Source of the DNA: Prostheceraeus crozeri
Lineage: Eukaryota; Platyhelminthes; Polycladida; Euryleptidae
Length of the DNA stretch: 64,000 bases
Direction of reading: 5' to 3'
Assembly (NCBI GenBank): GCA_907163375.1
Contig: CAJQUW010009074.1
Coordinates: forward strand, 62,001 to 126,000
Numbering within the stretch: position 1 is the first letter of the stretch; each line of letters opens with the position of its first letter. The position numbers and the translations under genes are program-made. The notes below the pieces were generated by a model. The model saw only the letters and a program-made list of their open reading frames with translations. It searched no databases and had not been told where the DNA came from. Below, piece after piece: positions 10,805 through 21,771 of this stretch.

Positions 10805-11398
10805 AATAATTTTTTGGACCACGGGAACGTAATCTCCGCAAAAAACTGAATCTTTTGATATAAAAATGTTCACTGTATACAGATACTTTTTTTGAGTCGA
10901 CACTCTACCTATATATCCCTACTCTATGGTCACGATGATCGTAGGACACTGATATTATACATGAAATTTACCAGAGGACGAGGCATCTCACTCACTCACT
11001 CAATCATCCCGTTTTACGGCCGTTTTCCCCGCTTGCGCAGGGGTTGGCCGGTCACTCCAGTCGACAGCTGCTTTCTCCAACGAACTCGATCTTTGGCATC
11101 CGCCCGCGTCAATCCAACTTCTCGCATGTCCTTCTCCACGACTTGGCTCCATGTTGTTCTTGGCCTTCCTCTCTCTCTTCTCCCAGGAACTTCGATCTCC
11201 ATGCACTTCTTCACCCAATCAGCATCATCTTTCCGTAAAACATGTCCCATCCATCTTAGTCGACCTCTTCGTACCACTTCTCTCACCGAAACCAGACCCA
11301 TTCGTCTCAACAGCTCATCACTCGGTGCTCGGTCTCTCAGGCTTGCTCCACACATCCATCGCACCATCTTCCGTTCAGTCCGCTCTAGTCTCACCATC
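10805..11398 (+). repeat. 594-bp direct repeat, right copy
   Basis: Partner of 661-1254. It is separated from the EnSpm-like right terminus by 15 bases (10790-10804, AGAAGAGACCACGGG) that partly echo the GACCACGGG word within the repeat. Beyond 11398 the LINE continues uninterrupted, so this copy is the ancestral context. Confidence 0.85.
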
Positions 11399-11748
11399 TG
11401 CTCTTCTGTCATTCCCCACGTTTCACTTCCATAAACCATCACACTTCGAACACAGGCAGCATAGATCTTTCCTTTCACACGCAGCGGTATGTCCCTCTTT
11501 CCCAACAGACCCAACAGCTCTCTGAATTTGCGCCACGCACAGCGGGTCCTTGCAATCGATGCAGTGTTTGCACCTCCGTTTCCATCGATGACATCTCCGA
11601 GATAGCAAAACGATCTTACTCTGTCGATGCTGGCTCCATCTGACAACTTCAGTTCTGGTTGTTGGTTAGCGTTTCCTCCACCCTGTGCTTCGCATTTGCT
11701 ACATCGGAATGTTGCAGCATGCTGGTAGCTCCGAAGGGGAACGTGCAA
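11014..11748 (-). pseudogene. RTE LINE C-terminal part
   Basis: Frame resuming after the shift near 11790. It starts with the second half of the zinc motif (HVPLRSYQHAATFRCSKC), then FCYLGDVIDGNGGANTASIA, VMVYGSETWGMTEEQMVRLE, RTERKMVRWMCGASLRDRAP, GRLRWMGHVLRKDD and GRRERGRPRTTWSQVVEKDM. These are conserved C-terminal blocks of RTE proteins. The stop is followed directly by the TGAG-repeat tail. Confidence 0.85.
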
Positions 11749-13537
11749 CCCAGAGCATCGGCCGTGAATCCAGCCTTCGATCAGTGCACTTGATCGAGTT
11801 CGTGCCTACGCCTTTTCCACAAATCGCACATGGCCATTTTCCTGATCTTTCTTCTGTGCCACAGCTTCTGCCTGATGCCATCATTTTGGTCTTTGCAATG
11901 TTAACTTTCAATCCCTTTGACTCTAAGCATTCTTTCCACCGGCATACTTTCTCTCTTAAACCATCAATGCTTTCAGCCACCAAAACCAAATCATCCGCGT
12001 ATAGCATCTCCCATGGTAGACCTTCTCTGACTTCGCTTGTCAAGACTTCCATTACGGCTACAAACAAGAAAGGACTCAGCACAGAACCTTGATGCACGCC
12101 CACTCCAACATCGAATTCTTCGCTAACTCCGTGCTTCGTTTTCACAACTGTTCTCGCTCTCTCATACATTGACATCACCGCATTTACAAGACACTCCTCG
12201 ACTGCCAGCTTCCTCAGAGCCCATCTAACCACCTCTCTCGGCACACGATCGAAAGCCTTTTCGAGATCTACGAAGGCATAAAACAGTTCTTTCTTCTTGT
12301 CCATATACTTTTCCTGCAGCTGTCGAACCACGAAGATAGCATCAGTCGTACCCTTGCCAGGCATGAAACCCATTTGCATGCTGTCGATGTTCACCCTTTC
12401 TCTCAGTTTTCGTTCCAATACCCGCTCAAGCACCTTCATTCCATGTTCCAGCAACTTGATCGCTCGATATGACCCACATTCAAGTGGATCACCTTTCCCT
12501 TTGTAAATAGGTATTATAGTGCTCAGGGTCCAGTCGTTTGGGATTCTTCCCGAGCTCGCGACAAGGTTACAGATGTCCGTCATCATTCTTACTCCTTTCT
12601 TTCCAGCGGCGCGTAACATCCCACTGACAACCCCCGTCGGACCAGCTGCTTTCCTCACTTTCATTTCTTCGATCGCCTTCTCAACCTCCACTTCTGTGAT
12701 ATACTCCATTGGGCCTTCGACCAGATCAGCAGTCACCATCCCATCCCAGACATTCTCCTCGTTCAGCAAACTCTCCATGTACAGCTTCCACCTCTTCATC
12801 ACCATAGCAGGATCTATGACAACATTTCCACCTTCGTCTTTCAGACAGTTCATTCCAGTGACATCTCTGCTCTCTTTCACCAACTGCTTTGCAATCCTGA
12901 ATACCTGTCGTTGTCCTTCGGTTGTATGCAGCTGTTCTGTGATGTTGCTTCTCTCTTGATGTTGTGCGTGCGCCACGGATCTTTTTGCTTCCTTCTTTGC
13001 AGCCACGTACGCAAGATGCATTGATTCTTCATCAGTCGTGCCTTTCGCCTGACACCAAGCCTTGAACTTTGCTCTCTTGTCGTTTATCATCTCTTCAACT
13101 TCTTTGTTCCACCACCAGGTCTCCCTATGTCTTTTGGGTGCTCTTGTCCATCCACACACCTGGTCCCCCGCTTTCAACAGGGTTTCTCGCGCCTTCTGCC
13201 ATGCAGTGTCTGTGTCGATACAGTCCCATGTGTCCATATTCACGCATTGTTCGAACTTTCTTCTTACTTCATCATCCTTTAATTTCCATATCTTCATCTT
13301 AGGTTGAAATCCTCCATGCTTCTTCTTCACCGCTCCTTCCATCATTAGATCGACACATATAAGGCGATGTTGTGCCACTGCTTCCTCCCCAGGAAAGGCC
13401 TTCGCGTCTTTCAGGAACTTTCTGTCCCTGCTTCGTATCAGCAGGTAATCCACTGTAGTAGATGTACCACCCGAAGAGTAGGTCTTCAGCTTCTCATTGG
13501 ACTTTTCGAAGTGAGTATTGCAAACGATCATTTCCAT
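11699..13537 (-). pseudogene. RTE LINE reverse transcriptase part
   Basis: A 612-codon frame. The end of the endonuclease (YLLIRSRDRKFLKDA) is followed by a linker and the reverse transcriptase: YKGKGDPLECGSYRAIKLLE, MGFMPGKGTTDAIFVVRQLQ, FVDLEKAFDRVPREVVRWAL, GVHQGSVLSPFLF and the catalytic YADDLVLVAES. After the palm the frame enters WPCAICGKGVGTNSIKC, the first half of a PHD-like zinc motif. It then leaves the correct phase and ends in an unrelated tail. Polymerase motifs are intact. Confidence 0.85.
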
Positions 13538-13551
13538 AGACTCAGCGCATT

Positions 13552-14235
13552 CTAGGATTCTTTCGCCTTCACCATTTCTCTCTCCAAATCCATGCCCGCG
13601 TGCACACCTTCATACCCATCGCAGGCTTTTCCAACGTGCCCATTCAGATCACCACCAAAAACTATCATCTCTGTTCTATTCAATCCAATCAACACATCTT
13701 GCACTCTGTCCCAGAACTCATCCTTTTCTTCAGTACTTCTACCGACTTGTGGCGCATAGCCAGAGATCACATTAACCAAGCACTTTCCGATCACCAGCTT
13801 TACCAACGTAAGTCTTTCACTGTAGCGTTCAACAGCAACGACTTTGTCAACAAGCTCTTCAGATAGGAGAACACCAACCCCGTGCTGTCCATCAGCCCGT
13901 CCTTGCCAAAAGAATTTATACTTGCAGGATCTCCCCTTCAGCAGCCTCGCACTTGCACCCCTCCAACGCGTTTCCTGCACACAACAGACATCAATCTTCC
14001 GTCTCGCCAGTGTTTCAACGACTTCTGCAGACCTTCCAGACATGCTTCCAACATTCCACGAACCAAAACGTACAAACCGGGCTTTGTTCCGGACCTCAGG
14101 CGTGCAGCCATCATTTTTGGGAGTAAACCCGCCGTCACATCGCCCGGGTCCCTCATCTTGAGTTTTAACGAGAGGAGAAGAGGACCCCCACAGGGTACTT
14201 CGGGCTGTACCCCGCCCATGCTTTGCAACTGTCAT
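13552..14235 (-). pseudogene. RTE LINE endonuclease part
   Basis: Minus-strand frame with the exonuclease-endonuclease-phosphatase fold motifs RFGSWNVGSMSG, VCCVQETRWRG, GVGVLLSEELVD, VISGYAPQVG and FGGDLNGHVGK. It nicks target DNA to prime reverse transcription. The natural continuation is GERNGEGERILEC in the next frame, so a one-base loss near 13588 ends this frame early at AKES. The ATG at 14235 lies inside the element; the frame is open further upstream into the flank, which is probably fortuitous. Confidence 0.8.
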
Positions 14236-14306
14236 ATTGAAGATTTGAATGAAGCCCGGTTTTACGGCCGGATGCCCTTCCTGACGCCAACCTTGTAAGG
14301 AGGCAT

Positions 14307-14668
14307 GTGCATAAAAATCTCCCACATTCTAAAAGTAAATGATATCCTGTGACTCAGACACAAATCTTTGGACGAATCTCTGCCAGTATAGTTTTGCATG
14401 TGAAGTCACATGATAACAGGGCCCAAATAAAGGTTTCCTTGTTCCAGTCATGTGCGCACTTGAATGTATTGAATCAGTGCTTTACATCAACACCAATAGA
14501 AGATGGGTGGATCCAAATGGCGGACCAATGGAAACGTATAAAAACATAAGTGATCCCATTCTTTGGTTATGGAGAACTTTGCATTGTGATCCGTTTAAGC
14601 AATTACATAATAGTCTACAACGGCAATGCTTAATTCAATGTGATAAATGAATCACTGAAACATCTGTG
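14307..14668. other. Unique flank between LINE and second MITE copy
   Basis: With 785-842 (and its copy 10929-10986) this forms the ~420-bp host or older-element sequence into which the LINE inserted. I see no gene in it. Confidence 0.4.
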
Positions 14669-15707
14669 CATAGATTAAGTATATATAGGTAGAGTGACGA
14701 CTGAAACAAGTATATGTATACAGTGAAAAATTATATATCAAAAGATTCACTTTTTTCCGGAGATTACGTTCCTGCTATCCAAAAAATTACTTGAACAGTT
14801 TTTAAAAAGCTAAAATTTTTCAAATTATTCCTGTATTTATATACTACTGAGATGACGTCCCCTTTATAAGTGTGAAACAAGTTGGATATCAAAGGAATGA
14901 ATATTTGCTAAAAAGCATCATAATTAAGCGGAAATTAAGCTGATGACAAGGAAATTTCATGAGCTACATTATAATGCAAGTCCCTGGAAGTCTTCAAGGA
15001 AAAGTTGAGATCTTATTGAAAGCTTCTTGGCTGAGATGTCATGTTTTTAATTCAATTCTCAGCGGCATGATTTTATGATTCACAAGGCGTCTTCTCTTGA
15101 ATCTGATTAGTGTTAAATAGCAATGTTGACCTATTTGCACCTTTTAAAGATCATTTTCTTTTTTATGATGCTTTTGCTCTTTCAGTGGTCGGTAGTTTGT
15201 GATATGATCACGTTTAAGAAAATAATCTTCTTATAATAAGGCATGAGCTTTAAAGCAATGGTAAGCCATCGAATTGCCAATATAATAAACCATATTACCT
15301 CTCAATGTTGTCATGATATGGAGGATTTGTAAAATACTTTTCTTTCTTCTGTGTTGCTGTCGTAATAAGTCAAATTCGCGTACATTTCTCCAAAAGTGCA
15401 AAAATTCGTATATCTCACATGTGCTGGGTTTCGTGTCAAGTTCATTTTATGAAATCGAAAGTGTATACACAATGTGGATTTAACAAATGCTGAGTTACCA
15501 CTCTACCTATATATACCTACTCTATGATCATGATCAGTCAATTCCGTTGTAATTTCTTCAAAACTGCATAAATATACAAATATCTCACATTTGGAAACAA
15601 TTCCAACTATATTCACCTCGAGTTCATTTAATAAAATCGAAACTGTATACACATTGGGGTTTTTATAAATGCTGAGTTGCTACTCTACCTAATATACTTA
15701 CTCTATG
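14669..15707 (-). mobile_element. Non-autonomous TIR element, copy B (complete)
   Basis: 1039 bp with inverted ends CATAGATTAAGTATATATAG and CATAGAGTAAGTATATTAGG. It is flanked by CATCTGTG (14661-14668) and CATCAGTG (15708-15715), an 8-bp target duplication with one mismatch. The outer end holds a repeated ~165-bp module (near 15370-15530 and 15530-15690). Inverted relative to copy A at the window start. No coding frame. Confidence 0.75.
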
Positions 15708-15715
15708 CATCAGTG

Positions 15716-16256
15716 GTAGCGGACATATATTGAACTTTTTCTTTCCATATAGAAATTGCATAGCATTTCCCGTACAAAACTGCAAGTAAGAGCAATATTG
15801 TCCGGCAAAATGTAGAAATCCTACGCTAAGACGAATTAAAAGGCGATAACAGAAAAGGTGACAACGAAAAAGGCGAAAGCGGAAAACACCACTGTCCTTA
15901 GTTGAAATAACAGCTGCAGAAGGAAGGGTTTACCTAAGTTATGCCAAATGTCGATGACGAAATGTAAGACAGATTTAGCGTGAATCCATTCTATTGGCAT
16001 ACAGCCTCACATTGCTCGTTAGTTTTTTGCCCCACCTCATCCAGGAACCAAGTCCCTGAAATGTTTTAGAGGTGCTCTGGCCCTTTTTACCACGGTTATT
16101 CCTACATATATTCGCATGTCATGCATGATATACAAAAAATCCACTTTTCAAATTAGTAAAGGTCCTTGACAATCAGTTTTACTTTCAGTCATTTCTCAAA
16201 ATTTTGCTTTGAGTGCAAAGATATACATCGTCTTACTTTCAAAATAGTGCTCTTAC
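15716..16256. other. Receptor intron or downstream flank, no gene seen
   Basis: Contains only a short A-rich run of AAGGCGA-like words near 15840-15890. The next receptor exon on the minus strand is not in this window; everything to the left is transposon DNA. Confidence 0.4.
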
Positions 16257-16702
16257 TTTGAAATTCTTGCAATCACCAATGCATTGGTGCGGCTTGGGTC
16301 CTGAGCATGTCATTTGACATTCTTTGCTACATTTCGCACATTCTTTTGAGGTTGCTAAGGAATAAAATCCAGAAATAAATTTACAGTCCTTGATGCAAGT
16401 TTCATTGGCACGGTAGTTTTTGCAGTTTCGACACATGCGTGGTCCAGGACCCCAACAACCATTGATACATTCGCTATCACAAGTCATGTTTAACGTTTTA
16501 CAATTTTCGATTAAGGCCTCGTTCACGAAAATGTGAGAGGCATTCTTCTTGAAATATTCTTTGAAGTGCTCCATGTAACATAATTTTGGACACCTATTCT
16601 TTGGACATATTTCCAAACTTCCAATATTCACGAGCTTTAGTCTTTTTAATCCCAGATAAAGTAAATCTGCATTGCCGTTTACACGAAAATACCCCAAATG
16701 AT
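16257..16702 (-). CDS. Egfr: ErbB/EGFR-family receptor exon: end of L2 domain and start of cysteine-rich domain IV
   Basis: A 446-nt exon between acceptor ATTTGCAG and donor AAA|GTAAGA, phase 1 in and phase 0 out. It starts DHLGYFRVNGNADLLYLGL, continues KLVNIGSLEICPKNRCPKLC (the NPKLCY-like end of an L domain), then CDSECINGCWGPGPRMCRNC, ETCIKDC, ECAKCSKECQMTCSGPKPHQ and CIGDC. CWGPGPR-C-C spacing is diagnostic of ErbB domain IV; insulin receptors have fibronectin domains at this place. It would lie outside the cell next to the membrane. The transmembrane and kinase exons must lie beyond the left window edge. No damage seen. Confidence 0.9.
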
Positions 16703-16761
16703 CTGCAAATGCGATTGATACAAGATAAAACACAAGTGAACAATAATCTTCATCAGCTTAC

Positions 16762-16922
16762 CTTGTACAGACTCTAGATTTGAAAGAAAATGTAAACTTT
16801 TAATACCAGGGATTACGTTGAGCTCAAGCTGTATTGCTCCTCGGACATGCCTCAGGTTCGAGAGATTGTTCAAGTCTCCTATTCGAACAGTTTCATTCTT
16901 ATAATAAACTTTTTCATGTTCT
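16762..16922 (-). CDS. Egfr: ErbB/EGFR-family receptor exon: L2 domain middle
   Basis: A 161-nt exon with acceptor ATTCAACAG and donor CAAG|GTAAGC. It reads EHEKVYYKNETVRIGDLNNL, SNLRHVRGAIQLELNVIPGI and KSLHFLSNLESVQ, a leucine-rich L-domain pattern matching ErbB domain III, part of the ligand-binding surface. Its end phase (1) joins exactly to the next exon, only 59 bases away. Its start requires two bases from the previous exon, whereas the exon found at 41601-41705 ends with one. So at least one exon of about 45-50 codons is missing or unrecognised in the 24 kb between. Confidence 0.85.
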
Positions 16923-17726
16923 CTGTTGAATGGAAGAAGATAACATGTCACAGAGAATGTTGGAATTTTCCATTGAGAATAGCTTATCAAAACGAAATTT
17001 ATTTAATACATGTACAGTTAACAGTAATACAGTTAAAGCATTATTGACTATTTCCATTCAGCTACCATGTACCAGAGAAATGTCTTTCTCTGAAGATGTG
17101 AAATCATGAAATATTCTAAATCAACTGTTGTCAATAACCACGATACTCTGCACTTAGGCCTATCAGAATATTCATTTATTAATTATCACATTCAGAATAT
17201 CTTTCCTGTTACAAAATGCACCCAGCATAATGTAGCTTTGAAAAATGAAGCAGATGAAAGAAAAATATGAAGAACAAGAGGAGAATTTTTTTAAATTATT
17301 GAGTTTCATACAAGATTATCCCATATAGCACGATAAGCTCACCGGTGACAGCAACATCATGATACCTGCCGGGTTTCCCAAAAGTCGCGCAAAACTTCAG
17401 TATGCTGTCATTTGCTTCTATTCAATCATATTCACATGCGATTTATGTAAATGTACCTCAGATCGGGGAATTTGATGTATCACTGTTTGATTTCTTCATT
17501 ACATTCTATTTTGATGTTTATGCAACATTGAAAGAAACAATACGAGTATAATTTCATTATTCTGAAGTTTACAATTGACTCGAGATCAATGCATTTTTAA
17601 GTGGGCGAAATTCAATGATCTTGCATCAAGCTATTGTTGTGTGCAGATAGTACTTCGATCGGTCAATTATCGTCTGGATGTGAATTATACAGATCCCAGA
17701 ACATTCAATGAATCTTTACACTAGGC
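16923..17726. other. Intron DNA, nothing recognised
   Basis: AT-rich. I looked for the missing L2 exon here on the minus strand and did not find it. Confidence 0.4.
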
Positions 17727-18771
17727 ATGGATCTCGAAACATGCATTGAATTTGTAGAACTTTTCTTCATCAACAGCAAGTCCTCTTCAGCGGCACTGTG
17801 CGCTTACAATACAGCTCATGGTTATCATCGCGACCCTTTTAGCGTTTCTGCCATCTCACGCTTGATTTAGCGGCTCAGAGAGACTGAATCAGTAGCAGAT
17901 AAGTCTCGATCCGGAAGGCCCAGTCTCGAGGATGAAAAGGAAGAATGTCTAAGGGACGAACTGGAAACGCAATAGTCAAATCCAGAATTTGGAGCTGCCA
18001 GTTGTCGTTTGGTTTCTCGGAGAACAATTTCAACAGATCCTACGACACAGATTGTGCCTCTCCCCATACAGACTGCAGACTAACCAGACACTCACAGATG
18101 ATGATAAGGAAAAGCTCATTGCTTTCGCACGGCTGCTCCTGTCAGGTGCCCTTGATCTCGAGTCGATTCTGTGGACTGATGAGTCTTATTTCTCAATGGT
18201 GGGCCATGTGAATCGCTACAATTGCATCGTTTGGGGATCGGAGAAGCCGCGGGAAGTCATCGAAAAAGGCATCCATGTTCAAAAAGTGTGTATGGTTCGG
18301 TTATTCTGCGCAGTACCTTCTAACTCCTTCCTTCTTTCCTGGAACCGTTACAGGAGAAAATTATGGCAACATGCTTCTCGATTATGTCATTCCACAACTT
18401 ATAAAGAGACGGCGTATGAATTCTACAGTCTTCCGACAAGATGCAGCTCCTCCACATTTTTCGAATGTTACTAGATTTTTCCTGTTTCGAATGTTCCCTG
18501 ATGATCGGATTATCGCCAGAAGATATCCAAACCAGTGGCCAGCTCACTCACCAGATTCAACACCGCTGGACTAATACTTCTGGGCTACTGTGAGAGCCGC
18601 GTATACCACTGCTTCACTCCAAGAAGCATCCACGACCTACGGGAGAGGATAACGATGGTGATTAAGAACATCGACTCAGATGATTTGAGACGATCTGTTC
18701 CAAGTCTGCGCTCGAGGTTGGAAACGGTGATCGAGTGTGGAGAAGAAGCAATTGAGCAATGTCTTATGTGA
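17727..18771 (+). pseudogene. Tc1/mariner-superfamily transposase, DD37D-type, broken
   Basis: Starts MDLETCIEFVELFFINSKSS and keeps the helix-turn-helix region to SVADKSRSGRPSLEDEKEE. The catalytic segment follows in several frames: first Asp in ILWTDESYFSMVGHVNRYNC, second Asp in VFRQDAAPPHFSNVTRFFLF, third Asp in WPAHSPDSTPLD. Thirty-seven residues separate the last two, a DD37D spacing. At least three frame interruptions and an in-frame stop are present, so it is dead. Terminal repeats were not resolved. Confidence 0.75.
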
Positions 18772-18892
18772 GTATTCATTTGTAAATTAGAGTGTCTTTT
18801 CCTTTTGTTGATTGTATGCTTCGTTAATGGCCAAGTAAGATATAAAGTTGCAATTAGTATTTTTTATTTATCGATAAACACGGTTTTAGCTA

Positions 18893-21455
18893 TTGAAGTT
18901 TCAGAGCCAAAAAATGGCCAAAAAAATGGAGGACAAGGAAGAATTCTTACGAAACTTTGAGCAGCTGGTGGAAGGAGCGTCCGGAACACAGAGCATTGTC
19001 ATTGGTGCGGACTTAGATGGCCAAGTTGGTGAAAACGCGGAAGGTTTTCGGAGTATATGGAGGATAGGGGTGCGGACAAAGGAAGAGTGATTGAGAAAGA
19101 ATGTTGCAGAGTGTGGAGAGTTAGGATCTGGCCATAGTTAACACCTTTTGCAAAAAGGGAGAAAGACACAAAATAACATACCTGAGTGGAGGAAAGTCGT
19201 GCCAGATTGATTTCATGATGACGAGTAGAGAAGATGAAGGACTGCAAAGTTATACTTTGAGAAGCAGCAGTTACCCAGCACGACTTCTTTGAAAGAGAAG
19301 AAGATTTGGTGTCATACGATTTGAAAGAGACAGAGACCAGAGAACGTGCAGAGATAAGAAAATAAAATTATGGAATTTGAAGGTAGAGAAAGTGAGGGAA
19401 TTCAACAATAAAGTGAAGCAGAAACTTTGGAAACCCCTAGCAAGAGTGTAGAGGAAAAATGGGAAGAAATGAAGACAAGCATCTTGACTACAGCAAAGGA
19501 AGTATGCGGCAAAACGTGGGAGGGAAAGAAATCGACACAGAGACATGGTGGTGGAGAGAGGAGGTGCAAGAGGTCTTTAAAGAGAAGAAAACAGCGTTCA
19601 AAATGTGGAAGCTGTATGGCGGGCAAGCGTGGAGAGAGAAGTATAAGAAAGCAAAAAAGAGACAAAGGCTGGAGTTGCCAAAGCTAGGGCAGATGCCTCG
19701 AAATACTGATATACCATGCGAAAGAAGGTGAAAAATGATCTACAGGATTGCGAAGCAGAGGTCAAAACAGAGACAAGACATTGGAGCAGTGACGGCCATA
19801 AAAAATCGAAGTGGAGAGATAATTAATCACGGATGGAATGAAAATCAAAGACAGATAGAAAGAATATTTTGACGAACTTTTAAGTGTAGAAAACTCAAGA
19901 GAAGAACTTGAAGAGTGGCAGGCAGTTGAAGGACCAATCCCGACGGTCATGAAGATGGAAATACAAAAAGGACACTGAAGAAAATGAAAAATAAGAAAGC
20001 AACAGGATGCACTGTCTGGCGATAGAGCTCATCAAACAACTCGGAGATGACGGTGTGGACATGATGCATGACGTTCTAAAGGTGTGGAAAGAGGAGAAGA
20101 TGCCAGAGAAATGGAAGATAAGCGAGATTGTCCCGATCTACAAACAGAAAGGAGACCCTCTAGAGTGTGGAAATTTTCGAGGATTAAAGTTGTTAGAGCA
20201 TTCGATGAAAGTAATGGAGAAGATATTGGAAGAAAGACTGAGGAAATTGATTAAAATTGATGACATGCAGTTTGGTTTCCAAAAGGGAAGGAGCACTATG
20301 AACGCTGTCTTCATTCTACAGCAACTGCAAGAAAAGTATCTGGTCAACAAAGACTTATTTATCACCTTCGTGGACTTAGAAAAGGTTGTCTATACTGGTG
20401 CCTCAGGAGAAGGAGAACCCCAGACAGATTGGTAAAATTAGTGGAAAAAACTTATCGGGGAGCAACTAGTGTTGTAACAACGATGGAAAAACGGATAATT
20501 TCAACATCAACGTAGGCTTGCATCAGGGATCAGGTCTGAGTCCTTTTCTATTCACAGTAGTGCTGGATATAATTAGTGAGGACCATAGAAGAGGACTACC
20601 CTGGGAACTGTTGTTCGCGGACAACTTGGACGAGTACTGTAGAAGAGATGCAAGAGAGATGGCTGGGATGGCAGAATGGAATGCAAGAGAGATGGCTGGG
20701 ATGGCAGAATGGAATGCAAGAGAAAGGCCTGAAAGTCAGCACAAACAAGATGATGGTCAGCAGCAGGAATGATTCACTTGCGGATATCAAAGATAATCTA
20801 GGTGTGAGACTAAAGCAAGTAGAGAGTTTCAAGTACCTCGGTGTGACACTCAATGATAAAGGAGGATCCGAAGGAGCAGTTAAGACCAGAGTGAGGGCGG
20901 TGTGGACAAAATGGAGAAAACTGACAGGTGTCATGTGCGATAAGAAGATACCGAGGAAAATAAAAACGAAAGTGTACAAGGAGATGATCAGACTCGAAAT
21001 TCTATATGGCTCAGAATGTTGGACTTATGACTTTGAAAGAGGACCAACTTCTGGAAGGGACAGAAATGAGAATGCGAAGAAGAAGCAAAGGAGAAACTCT
21101 GAAGGACAAAGTGAGAAGCGAAGTGATAAGAAAGGAGCTTGGAGTGAGCCTTTTGTAGGAAGAGTTAGAGAGAGAGAAAGATCCAAATGAGATGGTACGG
21201 GCACGTCCAGCGAATGGAGGAATGGAGAAGACCGACAAAGTAGGGGCGACCATGGAACAAGTGGTGCAGGGAAAAAGACAATGGGGACAACCGAGGAAGC
21301 GATGGATGGACTACATACAGAAGGATTTGAAGACACTACGGGTGGACCCGGTGCACGCTCTAGACAGGAGCTTCTAGCGCTCAAGGATTCGGGCCGCCGA
21401 CCCCACCTGGTGGGAATAATCAGGTGCGGACGAAGAACAAGAAGATGAAGAAGTA
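18893..21455 (+). mobile_element. RTE-like LINE, 5' truncated and broken
   Basis: The plus-strand reading begins within the endonuclease (VIGADLDGQVGENAEGFRSI, 18893-19090). Reverse transcriptase blocks follow: VPIYKQKGDPLECGNFRGLK, MQFGFQKGRSTMNAVFILQQ, ITFVDLEK (20007-20400), LHQGSGLSPFLFTVVLD and LPWELLFADNLDEY (20518-20640, with the usual ADD changed to ADN). The C-terminus is VESFKYLGVTLNDKGGSEGA, LYGSECWTYD and GQPRKRWMDYIQKDLKTLRV. A 33-bp unit is tandemly repeated in frame near 20648-20725 (REMAGMAEWNA). It ends in an AAGAAGATGAAG-rich tail. It is related to, but distinct from, the RTE at 10987-14299. Many frame breaks. Confidence 0.85.
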
Positions 21456-21483
21456 GACAATCGAAAAACCTCAACATACTATT

Positions 21484-21771
21484 ATGTCCTTCAAAATTTA
21501 TCAAAAAGCAGGAAGCTCATTTGGTAAAAAATGCAAAAGTCCCCGTTGCAGAACATGTCATGTGATACTTGAAGGTTCGCAGCATAGATTTAATGGAGCT
21601 ATATTTCAAATAAGAGACCAAATGTCATGCTCAACCCGAAATGTTGTCTATGTACTTACCTGTGTAGGATGCAACCAATATCATATCGGAGAGACGGGAA
21701 AGACAGTTAGAGAGCGAACGAGGATACACAAGGTGCGAATTATTTTTTTTGTAGGAAATTACGACTGGTAG
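21484..21771 (+). mobile_element. Penelope-like element fragment, GIY-YIG endonuclease
   Basis: The frame reads FGKKCKSPRCRTCHVILEGS, then CSTRNVVYVLTCVGCNQYHI and GETGKTVRERTRIHK, the cysteine module and GIY-YIG-like core found at the C-terminus of Penelope-like proteins. It lies upstream of a separate reverse transcriptase region, the reverse of the normal order. This suggests a 5' neighbour copy in tandem, as Penelope-like elements often form. Confidence 0.75.

Larger units (their letters stand above)
10987..14299 (-). mobile_element. RTE-clade LINE, near full length (3.3 kb)
   Basis: Flanked by a 7-bp target duplication GAGGCAT (10980-10986 and 14300-14306). The 5' end carries the widespread RTE head word GGCGTCAGGAAGGGCATCC and the 3' end is a short TGAG repeat. 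The order on the minus strand is apurinic-like endonuclease, reverse transcriptase, a PHD-like zinc motif and a C-terminal RTE domain. Two single-base frame changes interrupt it, near 13588 and near 11790. The element is otherwise well kept, so it is young. Confidence 0.9.

Noticed and set aside
16762-16922. Insulin-receptor family instead of ErbB
   Set aside because: The L domain is followed by a second furin-like cysteine-rich domain with CWGPGPR, as in ErbB, not by fibronectin type III domains.
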